Positions 7,064 to 16,774 of a DNA stretch of 18,943 nt are shown here, one piece after another. The translations under genes and the position numbers were made by a program. The stretch's first letter is position 1. Each line of letters begins with the position of its first letter. The stretch is from Oceanipulchritudo sp049975345 (lineage in GTDB: Bacteria > Verrucomicrobiota > Verrucomicrobiia > Opitutales > Oceanipulchritudinaceae). The stretch spans positions 1 to 18,943 of the forward strand of contig JBNGDP010000073.1 in the NCBI GenBank assembly GCA_049975345.1, in the 5' to 3' direction. The notes below the pieces were generated by a model that ran no database searches, was not told the DNA's origin, and worked only from the letters and a program-made list of their open reading frames with translations.

Positions 7064-7588
7064 GTGGCGAAAATTAACCAAGACTCTCACTGGGTGAAAA
7101 CGGATCCGATTCCCATCCTGCTGCTCCGCGGCCAGCCCGTGATTGTCGATGCCGACCTGGCCGGCCTTTATGGCGTAAAAACCAAAGCCCTGAATCAGGC
7201 GGTTCACCGAAATTCAAATAGATTCCCGGATGATTTCTATTTTCGATTAAACAAGGAGGAAAAAGAGCAGGTGGTCACAAATTGTGACCACCTTGAGAAG
7301 CTGAAGTATTCAAAAGTCCTCCCCCTCGCCTTCACGGAACACGGCGCCCTCATGGCGGCGAATGTCCTGAACAGTCCCGAAGCGGTGAAAATGAGCGTCT
7401 TCATCATCCGGGCCTTCGTGAAACAGCGGGAGGAACTCAGCGCCAACGAGGCGATCCTCAGGCGCCTGGCGGAGATCGACAAATCCCTGCTGCTGCACGA
7501 TTCGGCCCTGCGCGACCTGTACCGGAAGCTGCTGCCGCTGCTCGAGCCCCCGTCAGCCAGGCCGAAGCGTCCCATCGGCTTCGGCTGA
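7064..7588 (+). CDS. ORF6N domain protein, paralog 3
   Basis: 174-aa ORF6N domain protein, tandem duplicate of paralog 2. Landmarks: IPILLLRGQPVIVDADLAGL, YGVKTKALNQAVHR, FPDDFYFRLNKEEKEQ, VVTNCDHLEKLKYSKVLPLAFTEHG and VRAFVKQ-like IRAFVKQRE. The centre belongs to the CDHL type of ORF6N protein instead of the SQ-TS type of paralogs 1 and 2, while its C-terminal half is almost the same as paralog 2. The middle (about 7200-7320) is A+T-rich against a GC-rich surround. Start GTG at 7064; GTG at 7094 is the position matching the second ATG of paralog 2. It lies 37 nt after paralog 2 and 94 nt before mutS. Function not known. Confidence 0.83.
   Translation: MAKINQDSHWVKTDPIPILLLRGQPVIVDADLAGLYGVKTKALNQAVHRNSNRFPDDFYFRLNKEEKEQVVTNCDHLEKLKYSKVLPLAFTEHGALMAANVLNSPEAVKMSVFIIRAFVKQREELSANEAILRRLAEIDKSLLLHDSALRDLYRKLLPLLEPPSARPKRPIGFG
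7269..7293 (+). repeat. Palindrome inside ORF6N gene 3
   Basis: Perfect inverted repeat with 12-nt arms around a single A. The core GTCACAAATTGTGAC (7274-7288) is read as V-T-N-C-D, a different reading frame from genes 1 and 2, and begins 2 nt earlier relative to the conserved FP-DF codons. Confidence 0.92.
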
Positions 7589-7682
7589 GCTTGCCCGGGA
7601 CCCGTGCAATCCAAGCAACCCGATTCAGGCGGGAAATTTCATTGATTCCGGACGGAGTTGTGGAACACTCGCCTACTTCCGA

Positions 7683-10236
<2,554 letters not shown>

Positions 10237-10238
<2 letters not shown>

Positions 10239-10385
10239 TTGGACAAAGGACGAGGGACGAAGGACGAAAGACCTCTGTTGTTCCCTGGCCATCGTATTTA
10301 GTCGTTGGTCCTTTGTCCTTTGTCTTTTGTCCTTTGTCCTTTGTCCTTTGTCCTTTGTCCTTTGTCCTTTGTCCTTTGTCCAATT
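10237..10385 (+). repeat. Heptamer satellite hairpin element
   Basis: The ends are a perfect 15-nt inverted repeat, AATTGGACAAAGGAC at 10237-10251 and its complement at 10371-10385. The left part (10241-10271) is a degenerate run of GGACRAR-type heptamers. After about 35 nt of unique sequence, the right part (10308-10381) is a tandem array of ten GTCCTTT units (the third is GTCTTTT) plus GTCC. The two arrays are in opposite orientation and can pair into a long hairpin. It begins at the mutS stop codon and could end transcription there, though no clean T-run is present. Confidence 0.9.
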
Positions 10386-10427
10386 TCCATTTGCATCCAT
10401 GCCAATTCGGGCTTTCCTTTCGGAGGC

Positions 10428-10862
10428 ATGTCGGGAAAAAACTTTCATGAGGTCATTGACCTGATTCGCAAGGAGGACGCGCGCTACGAGGCGGGCGCCT
10501 ACACCTTCATGCGGCAGGCCCTCGACCACACCCTGAAAGGCATCCTGGAGAAGGAAGAGATGAAAAAGCACCGCCATATTACGGGGCGTGAATTGTGCGA
10601 GGGCATCCGGGAATTCGCCCTCGAGCAATACGGACCCATGGCGCGAACCCTCCTCGAGGCATGGGGCATCCACCAAACCGAGGATTTCGGGCAAATCGTG
10701 TTCAATCTTGTGGAGTTCGGGATTTTCGGAAAAACGGAGGAGGATTCCATTCAGGACTTCTCCGGGGTGTACGAGTTTGAGGATGTGTTCGAGAAGCCCT
10801 TCCGGCCATCCAGGCGGTATTTCCCTCATCCGGTACCCAGCATGAGCGATTCATCCTCCTGA
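10428..10862 (+). CDS. Minf_1886 family protein
   Basis: 144-aa protein recognised as the Minf_1886 family, a conserved protein of unknown function typical of Verrucomicrobia and Planctomycetes. Family features: an N-terminal DLIRKEDARYEAGAYTFM stretch, HITGRELCEGIREFALEQYG (about residues 46-65), and WGIHQTEDFGQIVFNLVE followed by a KTEEDS segment. No membrane helix, signal peptide or catalytic motif is evident, so it is probably a small cytoplasmic protein. ATG at 10428 has GGAGG only 1 nt before it, closer than usual. The frame stays open upstream through the heptamer array to 10305, but that stretch is repeat-encoded and is unlikely to be protein. The M16 peptidase starts 2 nt after its stop, so the two are probably co-translated. 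Confidence 0.85.
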   Translation: MSGKNFHEVIDLIRKEDARYEAGAYTFMRQALDHTLKGILEKEEMKKHRHITGRELCEGIREFALEQYGPMARTLLEAWGIHQTEDFGQIVFNLVEFGIFGKTEEDSIQDFSGVYEFEDVFEKPFRPSRRYFPHPVPSMSDSSS

Positions 10863-10864
10863 CC

Positions 10865-13423
10865 ATGGACTCCCCGCCCGGCCTGCCCCATTCGCTGGAG
10901 ACCCTTCTTGTCCGCACCCCGGAAGTCCTGCAACTGGACAACGGCCTGACCGTGATCTGCCTGCAGGACATGGCCCATCCGCTGGTCAGCGTGCAGGCAT
11001 GGGTCCGCACCGGCAGCATCCACGAGGACCGGCACCTTGGATCCGGCCTTTCCCATTTCCTCGAGCACATGCTCTTCAAAGGGACGGGCAAACGGGCTCC
11101 CGGCGACGTCGCCCGGGACGTGCAGGAATTCGGCGGCCAAATCAACGCCTATACCTCTTTCGACCGGACGGTCTACTATATCGACGGTCCCGCTGAATCC
11201 CTCGGTCAGTGCCTGGAGATCCTCTCCGACATGACCCTGAACGCCTCCCTGCCCAGGCAGGAGGTACAGAAGGAAAAGGAGGTCATTCTCCGGGAAATCG
11301 ACATGACCCTCGATGATCCGGACCGGATCCTGTCACGGGCCCTGTTTTCCGCGGCCTACCGGGAGCACCCCTTCCGCCATCCGGTCATCGGGAATCGTTC
11401 CCTCTTCGAACAGGTGGACCGTGAAATCCTCCATGAATACTACCGGACCCGCTATCGGCCGGGCAACATGGTCCTGTCCGTTGCCGGCCATTTCGACCGG
11501 GAAAGGCTCATTGAAGCACTCGCTTCGACCTTCGGCCGGGGAAAGGCCGGCACCGTCCGCCCGGTCGTAATCCCCCGGGAACCGGGGCAGTTGGCCATGC
11601 GGGAGCTTCGCCTGTACGGGAATTACAAGATCGCCCGCGGTCTGCTTGCCTGGAAAATTCCCTCCATGCGCCATGAGGACGCTCCCGGACTGGATGTGCT
11701 GGCCGCGATCATCGGGGCCGGGAACAGCGCACGGCTGCGGCAGACCTTGCGCGAGGAACGGCACCTGGTACATGCGGTTTCCGCCTCGGCATGGAATCCG
11801 TCGTCACCCGGCCTGTTCTTCATCCAGTTCCAGTGCGATCCGGCCAAGGCCGCCGAGGCGGAGAGAGCCGTTCTTGATGAATGCGCAAAATTGGCCGAAA
11901 AGGGCTTTACGGATGAGGAACTGGAAAAGGCGCGCCGCTTCGCGGCCGTCAGCGAGGTGCAAATGCGGCAGACCACTTCCGGAATGGCGGCCCGGTTGGG
12001 GCTGATCAGCGCGCTTGTCGGGGACCTGCGGTATCCGGAAAGGTATTTCCAGGCCCTGTACCGGCTGGACAAGGACTCCCTGGCCGAACTGGCCCGGCGC
12101 ACCTTCCAGCCGGAAAAACTGACCATCGGAACGCTCCTGCCGGAGGAAGCGCGGCCCCGCAGGGTCCAAAGCGCAACGGCCGGGGAATTGCCGCCTTTCA
12201 GGGAAAAAAAACTTCCCAACGGGGCGCGTTTGCTCTGGCAACGGGACCGGCGGCTCCCCCGGACGTGGCTGCGTTTTGCCGGACTCGGAGGCCCCCTGTA
12301 CGAGGAGCCGTCGGAACGGGGAGCCACCTCCCTCCTTGCCACCCTCATGACCCGCGACACCGAGTTCCAGACCGCCCGCGAAGTGGCGCGGACCCTGGAG
12401 AACAACGGCGGTTTCATGAGCGATGCCTCGGGCAACAACACCTGGTCCCTCGGACTTGAAGGGATGCCCGAGGGCTTGGAGGATGCAATCCGGATCCTCC
12501 ATAACGCCCTGCTCCACCCGGCATTCAGGGAGGAGACCCTCGTCCGCGAACGGGAGGCCCAGGTTGCCCATCTGCATGAATTGGAGGACGAAGTCATCGA
12601 TTTCGGCCGCCTTGCCCTGCGCCGGCACTTCTTCGGCGGGCACCCGTTCAGCAGTCATCCCTGCGGCACGGTCCAGACCACGGCCAACCTGCAAGCCGAA
12701 AGCATGCGCCGCCTCCATCGTAACCTTCTCAAGGGGGAAAACGCGGTCCTCGTCCTCAGTGGGGATTTTGATCCGGATACGGTTCTTCCGCAACTCGAGG
12801 ACCTTCTCCTCAGGATTCCCGCCGGACCATTTGAAAAGGCCGCCATCCCCTTCAACGGGCCGGCCGCGCGGGGCAGCGTTGCCGAAACCATGGACCGCGA
12901 GCAGGCCGTGGTTTTCGAAGCCTATCCGGATGTCGGCTTCAAGCCCGAGCTGGACCTGGTGGCGGAAGTCCTGGATGAGCTTCTTTCCGACATGTCCGGC
13001 CCCCTCTTCCGTTCCGTGAGGGAGGATCAGTCCCTCGCTTATTTCGTCGGCGCCTCCCGCCTGCTGGGTTTCGATTTTGGATGCTTCTCCCTGTACGCCG
13101 GGACTCATCCGTCGTCCGTCCAGGCCGTCTACAACTGCTTTGATCTGGAGATGGACCGGATTCGCAAGGGCGGCATCACGGAAGAGGAATTCAAGGCCGC
13201 CCTCACCCGTTTAAAGGTGCAGAACCGCTTTTCCCTGCAAAGCCCGGCCGCCCGGGCCAGCCGCGTGGCCCTCAATGTCCTGTACGGGAAACCGGTCATG
13301 GACTGGCTGGATTTCGAGACGCGTCTCGACTCCATCCAACTGGAGCAGTTGGCCGCTTTCGCCAACACCATCCTGGCGGCCGACAAGTGCCTGCGGCTGA
13401 CCATCACCCCTAAAATTGACTAG
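10865..13423 (+). CDS. M16 family zinc metallopeptidase, two-repeat form
   Basis: 852-aa insulinase-family peptidase made of two fused M16 halves. The N-terminal half carries the inverted zinc motif H64-F-L-E67-H68 and the third ligand Glu144 in ILREIDMT, 76 residues further on, so it should be active. The C-terminal half (from about residue 440, KKLPNGARLLWQRD) has the same fold pattern, but the zinc motif position reads ATSLLATLM, so it is a non-catalytic partner that closes the chamber. No signal peptide is visible, so the location is likely cytoplasmic. Such enzymes degrade peptides or process precursors; substrate unknown. The start is 2 nt after the Minf_1886 stop and no Shine-Dalgarno is seen, which suggests translational coupling. 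The pilin-like gene follows after 50 nt. Confidence 0.93.
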   Translation: MDSPPGLPHSLETLLVRTPEVLQLDNGLTVICLQDMAHPLVSVQAWVRTGSIHEDRHLGSGLSHFLEHMLFKGTGKRAPGDVARDVQEFGGQINAYTSFDRTVYYIDGPAESLGQCLEILSDMTLNASLPRQEVQKEKEVILREIDMTLDDPDRILSRALFSAAYREHPFRHPVIGNRSLFEQVDREILHEYYRTRYRPGNMVLSVAGHFDRERLIEALASTFGRGKAGTVRPVVIPREPGQLAMRELRLYGNYKIARGLLAWKIPSMRHEDAPGLDVLAAIIGAGNSARLRQTLREERHLVHAVSASAWNPSSPGLFFIQFQCDPAKAAEAERAVLDECAKLAEKGFTDEELEKARRFAAVSEVQMRQTTSGMAARLGLISALVGDLRYPERYFQALYRLDKDSLAELARRTFQPEKLTIGTLLPEEARPRRVQSATAGELPPFREKKLPNGARLLWQRDRRLPRTWLRFAGLGGPLYEEPSERGATSLLATLMTRDTEFQTAREVARTLENNGGFMSDASGNNTWSLGLEGMPEGLEDAIRILHNALLHPAFREETLVREREAQVAHLHELEDEVIDFGRLALRRHFFGGHPFSSHPCGTVQTTANLQAESMRRLHRNLLKGENAVLVLSGDFDPDTVLPQLEDLLLRIPAGPFEKAAIPFNGPAARGSVAETMDREQAVVFEAYPDVGFKPELDLVAEVLDELLSDMSGPLFRSVREDQSLAYFVGASRLLGFDFGCFSLYAGTHPSSVQAVYNCFDLEMDRIRKGGITEEEFKAALTRLKVQNRFSLQSPAARASRVALNVLYGKPVMDWLDFETRLDSIQLEQLAAFANTILAADKCLRLTITPKID

Positions 13424-13473
13424 AGCGGGTCCTTGAAACCGGGGAAAAGCGGGCATGGTCTGGATGGCGAACC

Positions 13474-15621
13474 ATGCCGAATCACCGTTCCGATGGATTT
13501 ATTCTGCCGTTTGCGCTGATCCTATCCTCCGCCATCCTGGTACTGGCGGTCCTCATGGTGGCGCAGGACGGGCGTTTCCTTTCCTCCCGTGGGCAGGAAG
13601 TCCTGCGCAAGCGGGCGGAGAGCCTTTTGCGCCTCAATGTCAACCCGTTGATCCGGCAACTCAACGGCAGGCTCAACGGAGAGGCGGCCTGTTCCGCCTT
13701 GAAGGCGATCGACGACGGGCCCCCTGAACTCCGCCGACCCGTACTCGTGGGCGCGGCGGAAGAGGAGACGTTCCTGCATGCCCCGGAGGAAGGTTTGGGA
13801 AGGGTGCGATTCTCCTCACCGGTATCGGGGTTTTTCCTGTATGCGGGAAAAACCGTGCTTTCCCCTTCGGAGTCCCCCATGCAGTTGACCCTATCCTGGG
13901 CGGGAGAGGACATCGCCCTCAGCGCCCCGTGGGAAAGCCCTTTCCCGGCCTGGCCCTTCCCTTCCTGGCTGCACGCGCCGGCACAGGAGGAACCCTCCCT
14001 GGCGGAATTGCTGGGCGACTCCACCCATGCGGACCTTGCCGGGCTTCCCTGGATTCCCGCGGGGGATGCACTCCCCTACCGGGAGGATGCGGCACCCGCC
14101 CTGGTTCCGGTGGTGACCTGGGTCGGGCTGCGGTTCGGGATCTTTGCCAGCGGGGTCTCCGGTTCCCGGGAAAAGACGGTTCGCATCCGGTATTACCTCG
14201 AGGGAAATCTCTGGAATCCCTACAACCGGCCCCTGCGCCTGCATGAGGGGGAAGGCTTGGAGCCGCTGTTCAGGCTCGTCCTTATCCATCTTCCCCAGAT
14301 ACGGATTCACAATTTGAGCAGGGGCATATCCAGCTCCTGGATTCCCCTCGATGAAGCCATCAACAGCCAGAGCGGGGCCCGGGGCATCGAGGCATGGATC
14401 CGCACTCCGGGCCGGATGGAGGCGGGGGCGGGCCTGCCCTTCCGGGAACCGGACGGTGCGGGCCAACCCGAAGGCCTTGCCCGAACCCTTCATGGCGGCT
14501 TCGCGGTCGGTCCGGCCGATCGGGTCAGGATCGAATTCAAGCCGGCGGAAAAAGGACCCGCTGCAGTCTGTCTTTCCCTCGCGGAGGGCGATCCCCTGCA
14601 GGCAGCCGCAAACGGCTCCGGCTGGTTCCGCCTCGAAGGTCCGGTCGGAGAGCCTTCCACCCTGGACTTCGCGAGGGCGGACGACCAACCGGCACCGTTC
14701 TATCTGGAAGAAGGGAGCCTCGCCTTTCGGGAATCCAACGCCCAGGTGCAATTGATCCTCGAACGGCCGCCGCCAACCCTGGCCGGAAGCGTCGATCCGC
14801 GCCGAACCGGGATTCGGGCAGGGAGTGCCTTTGTCGATGCGGAGGACAGGATGGTCGAGGAAGGCGATCTAATGGTGCGGGAAATCCGCGATCTGCGGAA
14901 AGACAGTCCCCGCTTTCCGGAACACCCCGGTTCGCCGGCCCTGTTTTCATGGCCCGCACAGGCGCCGCCATCCCTTCTCGCGGCCTCCGACCTTCCCGTA
15001 TGGAGCGAAGGGTTCCGCATCGGCTCGCCAAACGCGGTTAGGATCAACAGGCTCCTTGATTCCGAGGGGGTCAAGGCGGCCGGAGAACCGGCGTACAAGC
15101 CCGCCTGGGCGATCAACATGCTTCCGGAGGCGGGTTGGCAGCAACTGCTTGCCGCATCCGGGATCCAGGCCCAGGCGGAAAACGGTGGCTGGCGATTCGG
15201 GGCCTACCCGGTAACGAGCCCCGACCAACCCCTGGATTTCCGGGATTGGACCACCGATTCCCTCAACCGGGCGGCGGAATATCTTTCAATGGCCATTTCC
15301 ACAAAACCCTGCTCCTCCATCAGCGATTTCTTCAACCGCGGCCTGATGGGGAAGGCCTTTTCAGAGGCCATCCCGGGGGATCCGCTGCATTCCCTGATGC
15401 CCCTTCGGGGCTGGCTCAAGCAGGCCCCGCCAATACGAAGGCGCGGGGCCAGCTGGATTCTCCACCTGCTGGTGGAAGGGAGCCTCAACCGCCATTTCAT
15501 ACGGCGTTCCGCCAGGGTTTGGCTGCTGGAAAGCGCGGATCCGGACCGGCCGTCCGGATGGGAAATCATCCGCTTTGAGTGGACCGATCCCCGTCTTCAT
15601 TGCCCGCCCCTTCCGCGTTGA
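13474..15621 (+). CDS. Large pilin-like exported protein of unknown function
   Basis: 715-aa protein I cannot name. Its N-terminus, SDGFILPFALILSSAILVLA, has a short polar leader, a Gly-Phe junction and a long hydrophobic helix (about residues 9-29). This is the layout of a type IV prepilin or GspK-like minor pseudopilin, lacking the usual Glu5. The rest looks extracytoplasmic, rich in proline, tryptophan and glycine, with YYLEGNLWNPYNRPLRL near residues 247-263. WNPYN is reminiscent of verrucomicrobial cassette-A proteins, but the protein is shorter than I would expect for those. A SISDFFNRGLMGKAFS segment near the C-terminus also looks conserved. No prepilin peptidase or secretion genes are nearby. 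Its 3' end overlaps dinB convergently by 56 nt. Confidence 0.75.
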   Translation: MPNHRSDGFILPFALILSSAILVLAVLMVAQDGRFLSSRGQEVLRKRAESLLRLNVNPLIRQLNGRLNGEAACSALKAIDDGPPELRRPVLVGAAEEETFLHAPEEGLGRVRFSSPVSGFFLYAGKTVLSPSESPMQLTLSWAGEDIALSAPWESPFPAWPFPSWLHAPAQEEPSLAELLGDSTHADLAGLPWIPAGDALPYREDAAPALVPVVTWVGLRFGIFASGVSGSREKTVRIRYYLEGNLWNPYNRPLRLHEGEGLEPLFRLVLIHLPQIRIHNLSRGISSSWIPLDEAINSQSGARGIEAWIRTPGRMEAGAGLPFREPDGAGQPEGLARTLHGGFAVGPADRVRIEFKPAEKGPAAVCLSLAEGDPLQAAANGSGWFRLEGPVGEPSTLDFARADDQPAPFYLEEGSLAFRESNAQVQLILERPPPTLAGSVDPRRTGIRAGSAFVDAEDRMVEEGDLMVREIRDLRKDSPRFPEHPGSPALFSWPAQAPPSLLAASDLPVWSEGFRIGSPNAVRINRLLDSEGVKAAGEPAYKPAWAINMLPEAGWQQLLAASGIQAQAENGGWRFGAYPVTSPDQPLDFRDWTTDSLNRAAEYLSMAISTKPCSSISDFFNRGLMGKAFSEAIPGDPLHSLMPLRGWLKQAPPIRRRGASWILHLLVEGSLNRHFIRRSARVWLLESADPDRPSGWEIIRFEWTDPRLHCPPLPR

Positions 15622-16657
15622 AACCAAGTTCAAGCTGGTTTTCATCCTCCTTTTCCGGAAAACGCACCCCCACGCCGATGAGGCGGACCGCATGCGGGCT
15701 GCGCGCGAAGGCTTCCTCCATCAGGCACTGGTAGGCCCGGGCATCCAGCTCCGTCCCTCCCTGCTCGCGGGTTGTCTGCTGGAAGTTGGAAAACTTCAGC
15801 TTGACCAGGATCTTGTTGAAGCGACGCGGCTCCTTCATCTTGCGCAAATCCCGTCCCAGTTCATCCAGAAGGGCCGGCAACTCGGCCAAGCACCCCTCCA
15901 GCGTCGGAAGATCACGCGGATAGGTGCGCTCCACACTCATGCTTTTGCGCTCCCGTTCCGGCTCGACCGGGCGGTCGTCCTCCCCCCGGCAGCGCGCGTG
16001 TAGTTCCAAAGCCCGGCTCGGACCGAACCAGTGCTCCAGTTCCGTGATGGAGACTTCCTGCAGCTGCCCGCAGGTCTCGATTCCCCTGCCCTTGAAGATC
16101 TCCTCCGCACGGGGACCAACACCCGGGATCCGGCGGACCGGCAGGTCCTTCATGAACGCCCCCACCTGCTCCGGCAGGATCGCGAATTGGCCATCCGGCT
16201 TGCGCCAGTCGCTGGCGATCTTGGCCAGCATCTTGTTCGGGGCGATCCCGGCACTGGCCGTCAACCCGGTCTCCCGCCGGATTTCCCGGCGGATCTCACG
16301 CGCGATGTCGAAGGCATACCGCCGGTGATGGCTCACGTCGAGATAGGCCTCGTCCAGGGATAGCGGCTCGATCAAATCCGTGTAGCGGGCGAATATCCCC
16401 CGGATGCGCCGCGATTCCCGCCGGTACACATCGAAGCGGACCGGCTTGATGACCAGGTCCGGGCACAACTCAAGCGCCTTGAAGACCGGCATCGCGGACC
16501 GGCACCCGAACTGCCGGGCCATATAGTTGCAGGTCGTGAGGACCCCGCGGCCCGTGCTTCCCCCCACGCCGACCGGCTTGTCCGCAATCGACGGATCATC
16601 ACGGCACTCGATCGCCGCGTAAAAACAATCCATGTCAATGTGGATGATCTTGCGCAC
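15566..16657 (-). CDS. dinB: DNA polymerase IV (DinB)
   Basis: 363-aa Y-family translesion polymerase. Catalytic acids are Asp8 in HIDMDCFY, and Asp102 and Glu103 in SLDEAYLDVS. Tyr13 sits at the steric-gate position. TASAGIAPNKMLAKIASD (palm) is followed by the helix-hairpin-helix RRIPGVGPRAEEIF, then the little-finger domain KSMSVERTY through IGVGVRF. The end ENQLELGF looks like a sliding-clamp binding peptide. Start is GTG at 16657, giving the canonical V/M-R-K-I-I-H-I-D beginning; no good ribosome-binding site is visible. No LexA-like box was noticed upstream, where instead the hexamer satellite lies. Its end overlaps the convergent pilin-like gene. Confidence 0.96.
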   Translation of the reverse strand: MRKIIHIDMDCFYAAIECRDDPSIADKPVGVGGSTGRGVLTTCNYMARQFGCRSAMPVFKALELCPDLVIKPVRFDVYRRESRRIRGIFARYTDLIEPLSLDEAYLDVSHHRRYAFDIAREIRREIRRETGLTASAGIAPNKMLAKIASDWRKPDGQFAILPEQVGAFMKDLPVRRIPGVGPRAEEIFKGRGIETCGQLQEVSITELEHWFGPSRALELHARCRGEDDRPVEPERERKSMSVERTYPRDLPTLEGCLAELPALLDELGRDLRKMKEPRRFNKILVKLKFSNFQQTTREQGGTELDARAYQCLMEEAFARSPHAVRLIGVGVRFPEKEDENQLELGFNAEGAGNEDGDRSTQSG

Positions 16658-16666
16658 AAAAATCTA

Positions 16667-16774
16667 CCCCAATCCCCATCTCAATCCCCATCCCAATCCA
16701 GTGTCGCAATATTCAGGTAAAGTGCTATGAGGCTGAGAGGATTGGGATTGGGATTGGGATTGGGATTGGGATTG
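16667..16774 (-). repeat. Hexamer satellite hairpin element with G-quadruplex potential
   Basis: On the plus strand the right part (16739-16774) is a tandem GGGATT array with five GGG runs separated by ATT, plus a leading GG. The left part (16667-16699) is a degenerate run of the complementary unit (CCCAAT, CCCCAT, CTCAAT). The inner ends, ATCCCAATCC at 16690-16699 and GGATTGGGAT at 16739-16748, pair perfectly around a 39-nt unique loop. The array touches the glgC stop codon, and the element fills the glgC-dinB gap. The G-rich plus strand could fold as a telomere-like quadruplex. Confidence 0.9.

Noticed and set aside
7274..7288. CRP/FNR-type operator
   Set aside because: TCACA and TGTGA are in the reverse order and too close for the TGTGA-N6-TCACA consensus.
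10308..10381. Possible CRISPR-like array
   Set aside because: Units are 7 nt, contiguous and without spacers, so this is a microsatellite.
10305..10427. N-terminal extension of the Minf_1886 protein through the heptamer array
   Set aside because: It would begin with TTG and consist of repeat-encoded V-L-C-P-L-S-F units; the family starts near the ATG at 10428.
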